A stretch of DNA of 64,000 nucleotides from Treponema sp. (GTDB lineage Bacteria; Spirochaetota; Spirochaetia; Treponematales; Treponemataceae). Below the pieces are notes generated by a model. That model worked only from the letters and a program-made list of their open reading frames with translations, did no database searches and had not been told where the DNA came from. Shown here one piece after another: positions 1 to 8,901 of the stretch. The translations under genes and the position numbers were made by a program. Location: contig JAEEIU010000018.1 of assembly GCA_016281495.1 (NCBI GenBank), positions 1-64,000 of the forward strand, given 5' to 3'. Within the stretch, counting starts at the first letter, position 1. Every line of letters begins with the position of its first letter.

Positions 1-492
1 ATAAACATCAACCCGAACCACAACCAGGTACTTCAAAAAAAATGCAAACCGTTGTATGATTATGTAAGGTATGTTTCCAGAGTAAAGGAAAACAAGAAGA
101 AGGGAATGAGCCTGAGGGAAGCCGTAGATGATGCAATTGAATGGGCGATTAACGAGGATCTTCTGGACGGTTTCTTCAGGATTCAAAAGGAGGAGATTTT
201 GGCAAACTCTTTGACGGAATTTGACGAGGAAGAATTCATCCGCGACATCCACCAGGAAGGCTACGACGAAGGATTTTCCAATGGCATCTCCCAGGGCATC
301 CAACAGGGTATCTCTCAAGGTATCTCCCAAGGTATCTCCCAGGGCACCAGACAAAAGGCCATGGAAGCTGCCAGGAATGCGCTGAAAATGAATCTTTCCA
401 TGGAGCAGGTTGCCCAAATCACGAATCTTTCTCAGGAAGAAGTTCGTGAACTTGCTAGAGGTGTTGTACCCGAAGTGGGACAATGCAGTTAA
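1..492 (+). CDS. Rpn-family PD-(D/E)XK nuclease/putative transposase, C-terminal part (5' end outside window)
   Basis: The reading frame is open from base 1, so the TTG start in the ORF track is not the real start and the gene begins upstream. The visible part begins with the INPNHN...LQKKCKPLYDY stretch that follows the nuclease core in Rpn proteins. It then has a charged linker, a run of GISQ-type tetrapeptides and a C-terminal helix pair (MEAARNALKMNLSMEQVAQ...). The same tail is found in the Rpn genes near 21 kb and 60 kb of this window. The family is known as recombination-promoting nucleases once annotated as transposases; the catalytic PD-(D/E)XK motif lies outside the window, so activity cannot be judged. 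Confidence 0.85.
   Translation: MNINPNHNQVLQKKCKPLYDYVRYVSRVKENKKKGMSLREAVDDAIEWAINEDLLDGFFRIQKEEILANSLTEFDEEEFIRDIHQEGYDEGFSNGISQGIQQGISQGISQGISQGTRQKAMEAARNALKMNLSMEQVAQITNLSQEEVRELARGVVPEVGQCS
283..354 (+). repeat. 12-bp in-frame tandem repeat (GISQ units) in the Rpn gene
   Basis: Six 12-bp units of the form GGYATCTCYCAR encode GISQ, GIQQ, GISQ, GISQ, GISQ and GTRQ. The period is a multiple of three, so changes in copy number would keep the frame and only alter linker length between the nuclease part and the C-terminal helices. Confidence 0.85.
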
Positions 493-681
493 ATGGGTGA
501 TTAGGGAAGATAGAAGGTATTTCACAGTACACCTAAAAAAAAGTCCTCCGGCTCTACACTTTAACCTTTTTTTAACATTTTTTGTAACATATTGTTGATT
601 ATTTCGTTTGATTGTTGTACATTTAAACTGATGTACACTTAAAATGGCGTGGAATATGCTGTTTTTAAAGGGGGAATTTAC

Positions 682-1725
682 ATGAAAAAGATAACTAAGA
701 TATGTGCAGTAGTAGCAGCCTGCCTGGCTGCCATCGGACTTACGGGATGTCCACACGCACAGGATTTTTTTAAGAGTTTTGGAAAGGACGATTTGTACGG
801 AACCTGGATGACGCTGGAATTTAATCCAACCACAGGGAACCGAGAGGATTATTACATTAATACTACAAATGGTGACCCTTATGTCATCACATGGAAGTTT
901 GACGGAAAGTCAGAAAATATGTTCAACGGTAATGGAGGAAATTTCTGGCAGCATTTGATTCATTATAATCCCTATAGTGCTTCGGAAAAGGTTCATGTTA
1001 ACGATGATGGAACTTATACTTTTGGTACCAAGGCTAGAGAAACATTCTGGTATGGTGAATATGCTATAAAGGGTAATTCAGGTTACAGTAAGGGCAAGCT
1101 TTATCTGTATTATGAATGTGGTTATGAGTTGCCTCTTAATGGAAGCGGAGTTTCACTTGAAACTCTTAAGACATGGAAAGTTAATGATTATCTGTCTCAT
1201 GCTGGATTGAATGGGTTGACCGATGAAAAACTGTCAGATGGATTCACTGACTCACATAGACATACCGCTGATAACGGTGTGGAATATTATCTTAATAATA
1301 ATGTAACTGTTCAGATTAGGGAAGTTGGTGGCCAGAAACAGTGCAGTGATATAGAGTATTTCCGTTTTAACTTGAAGGATGGTTCTGCATCAGGTTACAC
1401 TCGTTTGATGGCAACTAGCTTGGATACGACTGGTGATGAAGACGATATAATCGGTGGTATTTACAGCCAATGGGCTTCAGGTCCAGGAACTGGACTATCA
1501 GGTCAATATAACGGAGGACATAAAGTTCATAGTGGTAACTCTTGGACAGGTCAAAGCACACGCTATATGGGACGCATTTCGGTAACCAGTACGCCGGAGA
1601 ACCCTGATTGGCTTTATTCAATCACCAAGACTAATGCTCAACTGTTCAATCTTGATGATACTGCAAATGATTTTACCAATTATTCAGATCCTAATGCAGA
1701 AGTAAATGCTAGGGCCGAAGAATAA
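682..1725 (+). CDS. Hypothetical lipoprotein
   Basis: The start at 682 is preferred to the ORF-track start at 649 because it gives a typical signal peptide (MKKITKICAVVAACLAAIGL) and is preceded by a GGGGGA ribosome site. The signal ends in a lipobox (LTGC), so the protein is probably lipid-anchored. The mature part of about 320 residues is rich in Gly, Asn, Tyr and Asp, with no transmembrane segment and no family I recognise. The pattern of aromatic and polar residues suggests a beta-rich fold. It stands alone between an Rpn gene and a strong terminator. An inverted repeat, GTACAT-N8-ATGTAC at 617-636, lies just upstream and could be an operator. Function unknown. Confidence 0.75.
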   Translation: MKKITKICAVVAACLAAIGLTGCPHAQDFFKSFGKDDLYGTWMTLEFNPTTGNREDYYINTTNGDPYVITWKFDGKSENMFNGNGGNFWQHLIHYNPYSASEKVHVNDDGTYTFGTKARETFWYGEYAIKGNSGYSKGKLYLYYECGYELPLNGSGVSLETLKTWKVNDYLSHAGLNGLTDEKLSDGFTDSHRHTADNGVEYYLNNNVTVQIREVGGQKQCSDIEYFRFNLKDGSASGYTRLMATSLDTTGDEDDIIGGIYSQWASGPGTGLSGQYNGGHKVHSGNSWTGQSTRYMGRISVTSTPENPDWLYSITKTNAQLFNLDDTANDFTNYSDPNAEVNARAEE

Positions 1726-1756
1726 ATAATCCCACAGCCAACATAATTAACAATAA

Positions 1757-1792
1757 CCCCCCGACGGACTGGTTCTGCCGGGGATTTTTTTT
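1757..1792 (+). terminator. Rho-independent terminator
   Basis: A CCCCG...CGGGG stem with a 15-base loop region is followed by eight T residues, just downstream of the lipoprotein gene. Confidence 0.8.
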
Positions 1793-1846
1793 GTTCTGGT
1801 TCAGGTGGCGGGGAATATAAAATTGTTCAATAATATAGATAAAATG

Positions 1847-1875
1847 TTGAAAAATCGGGAATTTGCCGATATAAT
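1847..1875 (+). promoter_or_regulatory. Sigma-70-type promoter for the surface-protein operon
   Basis: TTGAAA is followed after exactly 17 bp by a perfect TATAAT. Transcription would start near 1882 and leave a leader of about 100 nt before the gene at 1984. The next three genes have no room for other promoters between them (3 bp gap, then a 4 bp overlap). Confidence 0.65.
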
Positions 1876-1983
1876 TATGATGGGGGTGCGATGTACTTTC
1901 CCCCTGTGTACTTGAAATAATCTTTAGAATTGTTTATAATGCTCTTTTAGAGATTTTGGTGTTTTTAATATTTTTAAAGGTAT

Positions 1984-3918
1984 ATGTTTAATCGGAGAAA
2001 GGCCTGTATCCTTGTGGTGCTGGCGGCTATCAGTTCTAATTTACTCTTTTCCTATGAGTTGACTTTTAAGCTGACTCCGGGTGCTTTTTTTCCGTTTGTT
2101 TCGGGCGGGCAGAATTTTGACACTGTTGGCTTTAACGGTTTCTTTGACACCGGCCTTAACTTGAACAATGTCCTTAATGCAGGAACTGAATTCGGCTTTT
2201 TTGTAGTTCCAAAGCAAAACTCCTCTGAGCTTCCCGAAGACGCATCCAAAAACATAGTAATGGTTCCCGTAGGCTTGCATCTGGAGGGCAACTGGTTCGT
2301 CAAGTCCAGGATGGAAGTGAGTGCCGGTCTTGCAATGGGGGTCGGTATGGCCATGAACGGCAGGCTCACGGATTATGCGCCTTGGGCAAGGGCCTATGGT
2401 GGTGCGGCGTTCAGGATTAATCCGCAGTGGTCTGTGGGACTTGAAGCCTCTTTCTTTGCGTATCAGTCTCATGCCCTGTTCGGCATGCCTTCTATTGGTG
2501 GTCCTTCAATCGGGCTGTCCGTTAAATTCAAGCTGGATACAGAGAAAATCTCCGGCAAGGTAAATGCCTCCATCGAGCAGGAGGAAAGCCTGTTCCCGCT
2601 CATGTCAAAACTTTACAAGGAAAATCCGTTTGGCACTGTTTATGTAGAAAACAACGAGTCGGCTGAAATTCGCAATGTAAAGGTTTATTTCCGTACGGAG
2701 AACTTTACTGCATCTGATCTTCTGTGCGGTGAGATTGATTCAATCAACAAAAGGGAGACTGCCGAGGTTCCGCTTGTGGCTGACTTTAACGAGCGCATCA
2801 TGATGTTCAGTGAGTCAGGAAACATTCCGGGTGAGATTGTAGTTGAATATGATCTTCTTGGACAAAGGCGTACTTCTGTAGAATCCGTGGTTGTCTCGGT
2901 ATACAACAGAAACCAGGTGCGATGGTATGACCCGAATGTTCTGGCCGCTTACAGTTCAACTACGTCTCAGGAAGTTCTGGACATAGCCAAATATCTGGTG
3001 GGTGTAGGACGAAACCAATTGCGCTCAGGATTGAACCGCAACCTTCAGTTTGCAATGTACTGTTACGAGGGAATCAGGCTTCTTGGAATTGAATGCAAGC
3101 CGGACAATTCTACTCCATATTCAACCAGCCATATGGACGGAGAGGTCCTTGACTACATCCAGTATCCGTTCCAGACGCTTCTCTATAAATCGGGTGATGT
3201 TGATGATATTGGCATCCTCTTTATGACAATGCTTGAGGCTACGGGAATCCATGCGGGATTTATTCCTCTGGAGAATGACTTTATCGTATTGATAGATTTG
3301 AGCATGAAGGCATCCCAGTTAGGAAATTACTTTGACGGAAAGGACCGTGTGGTTGTGATGGACGGGGCAGTGCTGGTTCCAGTGGCAATGTCCACGCTAA
3401 GGGAAGGTTTTGTAAACAGCTGGTACAATGCCGTAGAAGAAATCAAGCAGGCAGCGGATAACGAAGAGGAAATAACGTATTATTCAATTCTGGATGCATG
3501 GGAATATTATCCTCCTGCTTCTGTTTCCAGCGGTGGCAATTCAACTGAAAAGCCTCTGGAAGATTCCCTTATTACTGCTGTTGAAACTGACATGGCAAGA
3601 TATGTTACCACTGAATTCGGTCCACAGATTGCGGCCATGCAAAATCAGCTTGCCTCAAAGGGAATTTCTGTGGAACTGCTGAACAAGCTGGGCCTTCTTT
3701 ATGTTCGTGCGGGAATGTATTCAAGTGCAGTTCCTGTGTACGAGAGGTCTGCCGCCATGGGTTCGGTAGCTGCCATGAACAATCTGGGTAACATAGCAAT
3801 ACTGCAAAAGCGTTATCAAGAGGCAAGGATTTGGTATGAGAGGGCATTGAACCTTGAGCCCAATAACAGCACAGCACTTCGTGGTTTGAATCAGGCATTG
3901 GGATATTTGGAGGACTAG
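1984..3918 (+). CDS. Secreted beta-barrel/transglutaminase-fold protein with TPR tail, catalytic residues lost
   Basis: The protein has a signal peptide (about 1-23), then a Gly/aromatic-rich outer-membrane barrel-like part (about 25-190), a beta-sandwich-like middle, a transglutaminase-like core (about 340-450) and a C-terminal TPR segment (about 560-640). It is a paralogue of the next gene and aligns along its whole length. Where the paralogue has GGDCDD, this protein has SGDVDD, with Val at residue 406. The matching PGHIFMAFD segment is replaced by ENDFIVLID, so both Cys and His are gone. It is therefore probably a non-catalytic partner or scaffold. It is the first gene of an operon, 3 bp before its active-looking paralogue. 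Confidence 0.75.
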   Translation: MFNRRKACILVVLAAISSNLLFSYELTFKLTPGAFFPFVSGGQNFDTVGFNGFFDTGLNLNNVLNAGTEFGFFVVPKQNSSELPEDASKNIVMVPVGLHLEGNWFVKSRMEVSAGLAMGVGMAMNGRLTDYAPWARAYGGAAFRINPQWSVGLEASFFAYQSHALFGMPSIGGPSIGLSVKFKLDTEKISGKVNASIEQEESLFPLMSKLYKENPFGTVYVENNESAEIRNVKVYFRTENFTASDLLCGEIDSINKRETAEVPLVADFNERIMMFSESGNIPGEIVVEYDLLGQRRTSVESVVVSVYNRNQVRWYDPNVLAAYSSTTSQEVLDIAKYLVGVGRNQLRSGLNRNLQFAMYCYEGIRLLGIECKPDNSTPYSTSHMDGEVLDYIQYPFQTLLYKSGDVDDIGILFMTMLEATGIHAGFIPLENDFIVLIDLSMKASQLGNYFDGKDRVVVMDGAVLVPVAMSTLREGFVNSWYNAVEEIKQAADNEEEITYYSILDAWEYYPPASVSSGGNSTEKPLEDSLITAVETDMARYVTTEFGPQIAAMQNQLASKGISVELLNKLGLLYVRAGMYSSAVPVYERSAAMGSVAAMNNLGNIAILQKRYQEARIWYERALNLEPNNSTALRGLNQALGYLED

Positions 3919-3921
3919 GGT

Positions 3922-6900
3922 ATGAAGCGTTCATCTAAGAAATACAGGAATCCGGAAAAGAAAGCCCGCAAAGACCGCTCCAAGAAAATGCTTGCCACTG
4001 GAATGATGATCTGTCTGGGTAGTCTTCCGGTCTGGTGTGATGACGAGGTCCTTCTTACCATTTTCCCTTCTGCCTCTAAATCTGTTGGTTCTTATGCTGA
4101 TGTTCAATATGATTTTGGTGTGGGTGGAAAGCTCACATGGCGTAGGAACGGAAACCTGGACTTGTTTGTTGAAGGTGATTATAAAAGCCTTGCGCTTCCG
4201 AATGTCTCTTCTGCCACATTGCTGAATGGAGGTGTGGGGGCAGGATACCATCTTCCCATAAATGACCGCTGGGGCGTGAACATGAGCGCTCAGGTGGGTG
4301 GATACCGTGCCTCAAAATCAGACGGTGTATTGACTGGCCTTTCCGGTGGAATCAACATTTCCATGACATATAGAATCAATCCGACAGTATCTGTGGAAAC
4401 GGGTGCCGTTGCAAACCATTATGTCGCCAAGCCGGAACCTCTTTTGACTGATGTTGGTGCCTCCGCAGGCCTTACGATTAACCTTACCAAGGCATTGTCA
4501 GACGCAACTAACGTCAAGATGGAGACAAAGGAAATCCTTCCTGTGTTCCCGGTTCTCTACTCATGGTACAAGAACAATTCTTTTGCCAGCGTGGGAATCA
4601 CAAACGAGGAAGACGCGGACATCGAGAATGTTCACATAAGCTTCTATCAGCCGCAGTACATGAGCCAGCCCAATCTGTGTGCAACAAAGGAAAAGCTTGG
4701 CAAGGGAGAATCCTTTGACGCAGAGCTTACCGCCTTCTTTAACGAGCGCATGCTTGACCTTACGGAAAAGACCAACACAGAGGCTTCCGTAATAATTGAA
4801 TATTCATATCTTGGTCAAAAGAAAAAGAAGACCATATCAATGGTGGTTCCGGTATACGGACGCAATTCAATGAGCTGGGACGATGACCGCCGTGCATCTG
4901 TATTCGTATCTTCCAAGGACCCTGCTGCACTTTTGTTCTCCAAGTACATTTCTTCTGTAGTACGTGACAACATACGCATGGGTATCGCGCCGAACATTCA
5001 GTATGCAATGGGAATTTTTGATACCCTTGATCAGTTCGGAATCAACTATGTCATTGACCCGTCTTCCGCTTACTCTGACAATGTAGGTTCTTCTTCAATC
5101 GACTTCCTGCAGTTCCCGTATCAGACTTTGACATATCGTGGCGGTGACTGTGATGACCTTTCAATTTTGACATGTTCGCTTTTTGAGGCTGTTGGTATAA
5201 AGACTGCATTCATCACGATTCCGGGGCATATCTTTATGGCGTTTGACTCCGGCTTGACTATGGCGGAAGCTGCCCAGTCATTGATGAACGCAAACAATCT
5301 GATTGACCGCGACGGCGAGGCATGGGTACCGCTGGAAATCACATTGACCAACGAGGGATTCAGCCGTGCATGGAGGACAGGTGCAAGGGAATGGAATCAG
5401 GCATTCAAGGATGGAACAGCTGCCTTCTATGCAATGGAAGACTCCTGGAAAATCTATGACCCTGTAAGTGTCCCTGGTGCAAGCGCTTCATTCACTCTGC
5501 CGGAGAAAGAGGTTGTCGCAAGGCTTTTCCAGCACAGCATGGACCAGTGGGTTGCCCGGGAGATTTCTCCTGTTGTTGCCAAGTACAATGCCATTCTTGC
5601 TTCTCATGATTCTGTGGAGGTCAGAAACGAACTTGGTGTTCTTTACGGACGCTACGGTCTTTTTGTTGAGGCTGATGATCAGTTCAAGAGGGCAAGACGA
5701 AAGGGGTATAAGCCTGCGCTTTTGAATACTGCCAACGTTTATTTTGCACGCAAGCAGTACGAGATAGCCCTGGAATGGTACAGGAAGGTTCTGGAGACGG
5801 ACAAAAACAATGACCTTGCCATGCTTGGTATAGCACGCTGCCAATATGAGCTTGAAAATTATGATGAATGTGATGCCGCGTTTGACATTGTGCGAAACAG
5901 GAATCCTGCTCTTGCTGCTGAATATACATATCTTGGAGCATTTGAAGAGACTGTAGGCCGAAGCTTCTCTCTTGCAGATCGCATTTCCATGACAAAATGG
6001 GATACCGGAAAAACTTCTACCGGCATATTGAATACGGGTGATGATTCTGAGTCTGAAGATGGATATGTCGGCGAGGACTCAAACGGATTTGTCATTGCGG
6101 ACACAGACACTTCTGATTCCAATACCGTAGTTATCGGTAATGCAGATTCTCTTCTTTCTCAGCTTGCGGGTATGAGTGATCCAAACGGGATGCTCAGGCC
6201 TGATGCCATTATACCGGATGACAAAAAGAAGAAAGAGGTTCTTGAAGATCCTTATGCGGAAATGGATGACTACGCAAATCTTGTGGAAGAACTGCCGGGC
6301 CTTATTGCACAGCTAAGGGTTCCGGAAACAAAACTTGACGGCACAAAACCTGTCATGGTAAGTGAGACAAGAATTGCAAGCGTTAACCCGACACCTGTGG
6401 ACAACGGCATTGAAGAAGTCCGCACGACACCAGAAAAGCCGACAGAGCCAAAGAAAGACCTGTCATCCCTTATAACAAAATCCACGCTTGAGTCACGTCC
6501 AAGCACCGAGCCGACAGTAGAGGCCACACTGGTCACCGTAACACCGACAGTCGCAGTTACACAGCCAACAGTACAGGAAACACCAGTCACAGTTGCAACA
6601 ACAGCACCCGTGACACAGCCAACGGTCGAGACAACACCGGTCACCGTCACACCAACAGTAGCGGTAACACAGCCGACCGTAGAGGCCACACCGGTTACCG
6701 TTGCAACAACAGCCCCAGTTACACAGCCGACAGTCGAGGCAACACCAGTAACCGTTGCAACAACCGCACCAGTTACACAGCCGACAGTCGAGGCAACACT
6801 AGTAACCGTAACACCGACCGTAGCGGTTACCCAGCCTACAGTACAGGCAACACCAGTAACCGTCACACCAACAGTCGCCGTGACACAGCCAACCGTAGAG

Positions 6901-8901
6901 GCCAAACCGGTCACCGTTGCAACAACCGCACCCGTGACACAGCCCACAGTAGAGGCAACACCAGTAACGGTCACACCGACAGTCGCCGTAACACAGCCGA
7001 CCGTCGAGGCAACACCAGTAACCGTAACACCGACAGTCGCAGTATCACAGCCAACAGTGCAGGAAACACCAGTCACCGTAACACCGACAGTCGCCGTAAC
7101 ACAGCCGACCATAGAGACAACACCGGTTACCGTTGCAACAACAACACCCGTGACACAGCCGACAGTTCAGGCCACGCCAGTTACCGTTGCAACAACAGCC
7201 CCAGTAACACAGCCCACAGTCGAGGCCACACCGGTCACCATTGCAACAACAACACCAGTGACACAGCCGACCGTAGAGGCCACACCAGTTACCGTAACAC
7301 CGACAGTAGCAGTTACACAGCCAACAGTAAATACAACCCCAGTCACAGTTGCAACAACAGCCCCAGTGGCACAGCCGACCGTAGAGGCAACACCGGTCAC
7401 CGTTGCAACAACAGCACCCGTGACACAGCCAACGGTCGAGGCAACACCAGTCACCGTCACACCGACAGTCGCCGTGACACAGCCGACAGTACAGGCAACA
7501 CCAGTCACAGTTGCAACAACGGCTCCAGTAACACAGCCAACGGTAGAGGCAACACCTGTCACCGTTGCAACAACAACACCAGTGACACAGCCGACCGTAG
7601 AGGCCACACCGGTCACAGTTGCAACAACAGCCCCAGTTACACAGCCTACAGTACAGGCAACACCGGTAACGGTCACACCAACAGTCGCCGTAACACAGCC
7701 AACGGTAGAGGCAACCCCAGTCACAGTTGCAACCACAGCCCCAGTGACACAGCCGACCGTAGAGGCCACACCAGTAACCGTAACACCAACAGTCGCGGTA
7801 ACACAGCCGACCACGCCTCAGTTTACGACGCAGGAAATCGTTATCAGGGACACAGACACCGTGCTTGCTGAACTTGGAATAGACAAAGACGACCTGATGG
7901 ATGAATATGAGATGGACGAGGACGAGGCCTTCTTTGCCTCACTTTTGGACGAAACGGATGATGAATTTGATGACAGCCCTGTAGGTGCACTTCTTGCCGA
8001 GGAAAAGGCAACAGAAAAGCCTGTGGTCATTGGACCCGTCTTTAAAAACGTGCAGGAGGATTCAACTCCAAAGACAGAGACAGTTCAGCCGGAAGAAACC
8101 ATTCAACCGGGCGAAAAAATGGCATATACAGAGGTTCTCCCCACAGTGGAAAGGGCCGCTCCAAGATATACGGCGACTGCATCTTCAAAATGGGCACCAG
8201 AGGAAGTTTACACCGCAAAAATCATTCCCGGCATGAAAACCTACGAGGAAGAGATGAGTACCTACTCCGAGGATAAAAGCTACCTTTACGAGGACAACAA
8301 CGGCCTGCTTTCTGAGGACACCGCGGAGGCCATTGCACTGGAAAAGGCACAGGCGCTTTTGGATGAAGAAGAACGTAAAAAAAATGAATACGCAATAGAA
8401 AATTGGGAGAAATTGGCATATAATAATACAGTAGACGGTACTGATCCTCTGTTCTCCTATCTTGCGGATAATGTCCTGGAAGAGATTCAAAATACAAGCA
8501 TTGTGGACAAAATCCGTGAGCAGGGTAATATGTCTCCGGCAGAAAAGCTCGCCAAGGAAAGACAGTCAAGCCTTCTTGCCAAGATGGAGGAAGTGCTTGA
8601 AAACGACAGGAAGTCCAAGGCAAGCCCAGTTGAAGACACGGATGTTGAAGAAGAAAACGAAACCATTGCCCAACTTACTGAAGAAGAAAACCCGGATGCC
8701 ACGGGCGGCATAATTCAGGCAAGTGATGTGAATAATGAAGATGAAAAAAAGAAGGGTCCTGGAAAATGGCCATATGTTGCCGGTGGAGCAGGACTGTTAG
8801 GATTATTTGTTATCTTCCTGATTGTATTCTGGAAGAAAAAAGATGATGACGAAGATGATGATAAAAAGGACTCGCTGGAGAAGCAGGGGGTAAATGTATG
8901 A
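3922..8901 (+). CDS. Very large surface protein: barrel-like domain, transglutaminase-like core, TPRs, Thr/Pro/Val repeat, C-terminal TM
   Basis: The start at 3922 has GGAGG eight bases upstream. Domain order is: signal sequence with a long basic n-region (to about 39), barrel-like domain (about 40-190), transglutaminase-like core with GGDCDD (Cys410) and PGHIFMAFD (His436), TPR units (about 560-660), an acidic linker, 24 repeats of 18 residues (864-1295), a second acidic low-complexity region, and one transmembrane helix near residue 1620 followed by a Lys/Asp-rich end. Transglutaminase-like folds include cysteine proteases and cross-linking enzymes; the reaction here is not known. The Pro/Thr/Val repeat probably forms an extended stalk. 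The gene overlaps the next one by 4 bp. Confidence 0.8.
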   Translation: MKRSSKKYRNPEKKARKDRSKKMLATGMMICLGSLPVWCDDEVLLTIFPSASKSVGSYADVQYDFGVGGKLTWRRNGNLDLFVEGDYKSLALPNVSSATLLNGGVGAGYHLPINDRWGVNMSAQVGGYRASKSDGVLTGLSGGINISMTYRINPTVSVETGAVANHYVAKPEPLLTDVGASAGLTINLTKALSDATNVKMETKEILPVFPVLYSWYKNNSFASVGITNEEDADIENVHISFYQPQYMSQPNLCATKEKLGKGESFDAELTAFFNERMLDLTEKTNTEASVIIEYSYLGQKKKKTISMVVPVYGRNSMSWDDDRRASVFVSSKDPAALLFSKYISSVVRDNIRMGIAPNIQYAMGIFDTLDQFGINYVIDPSSAYSDNVGSSSIDFLQFPYQTLTYRGGDCDDLSILTCSLFEAVGIKTAFITIPGHIFMAFDSGLTMAEAAQSLMNANNLIDRDGEAWVPLEITLTNEGFSRAWRTGAREWNQAFKDGTAAFYAMEDSWKIYDPVSVPGASASFTLPEKEVVARLFQHSMDQWVAREISPVVAKYNAILASHDSVEVRNELGVLYGRYGLFVEADDQFKRARRKGYKPALLNTANVYFARKQYEIALEWYRKVLETDKNNDLAMLGIARCQYELENYDECDAAFDIVRNRNPALAAEYTYLGAFEETVGRSFSLADRISMTKWDTGKTSTGILNTGDDSESEDGYVGEDSNGFVIADTDTSDSNTVVIGNADSLLSQLAGMSDPNGMLRPDAIIPDDKKKKEVLEDPYAEMDDYANLVEELPGLIAQLRVPETKLDGTKPVMVSETRIASVNPTPVDNGIEEVRTTPEKPTEPKKDLSSLITKSTLESRPSTEPTVEATLVTVTPTVAVTQPTVQETPVTVATTAPVTQPTVETTPVTVTPTVAVTQPTVEATPVTVATTAPVTQPTVEATPVTVATTAPVTQPTVEATLVTVTPTVAVTQPTVQATPVTVTPTVAVTQPTVEAKPVTVATTAPVTQPTVEATPVTVTPTVAVTQPTVEATPVTVTPTVAVSQPTVQETPVTVTPTVAVTQPTIETTPVTVATTTPVTQPTVQATPVTVATTAPVTQPTVEATPVTIATTTPVTQPTVEATPVTVTPTVAVTQPTVNTTPVTVATTAPVAQPTVEATPVTVATTAPVTQPTVEATPVTVTPTVAVTQPTVQATPVTVATTAPVTQPTVEATPVTVATTTPVTQPTVEATPVTVATTAPVTQPTVQATPVTVTPTVAVTQPTVEATPVTVATTAPVTQPTVEATPVTVTPTVAVTQPTTPQFTTQEIVIRDTDTVLAELGIDKDDLMDEYEMDEDEAFFASLLDETDDEFDDSPVGALLAEEKATEKPVVIGPVFKNVQEDSTPKTETVQPEETIQPGEKMAYTEVLPTVERAAPRYTATASSKWAPEEVYTAKIIPGMKTYEEEMSTYSEDKSYLYEDNNGLLSEDTAEAIALEKAQALLDEEERKKNEYAIENWEKLAYNNTVDGTDPLFSYLADNVLEEIQNTSIVDKIREQGNMSPAEKLAKERQSSLLAKMEEVLENDRKSKASPVEDTDVEEENETIAQLTEEENPDATGGIIQASDVNNEDEKKKGPGKWPYVAGGAGLLGLFVIFLIVFWKKKDDDEDDDKKDSLEKQGVNV
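6511..7806 (+). repeat. 24 x 54-bp coding tandem repeat (two alternating 18-aa types)
   Basis: There are exactly 24 uninterrupted units of 54 bp (1296 bp). Type A encodes PTVEATPVTVATTAPVTQ and type B PTVEATPVTVTPTVAVTQ. By my reading the order is B A B A A B B A B B B A A A B A A B A A A B A B. Synonymous codons vary between units more than the protein does, so the array is not a recent amplification. Because the repeat has few stop codons in other frames, it creates long false ORFs on the opposite strand. Confidence 0.95.

Noticed and set aside
410-598. 62-aa plus ORF overlapping the Rpn tail
   Set aside because: Out of frame with the Rpn gene, without a start site or recognisable domain.
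2041-2472. 143-aa minus ORF in the barrel-like gene
   Set aside because: Basic, low-complexity shadow without a start signal.
6511-7806. Possible CRISPR array
   Set aside because: Units are contiguous, in frame and coding, with no unique spacers and no cas genes.
6270-7814. Two long minus-strand ORFs (280 and 215 aa) in the repeat region
   Set aside because: They are the antisense reading of the 54-bp coding repeat, which lacks stop codons in that frame; no ribosome site and no independent composition signal.
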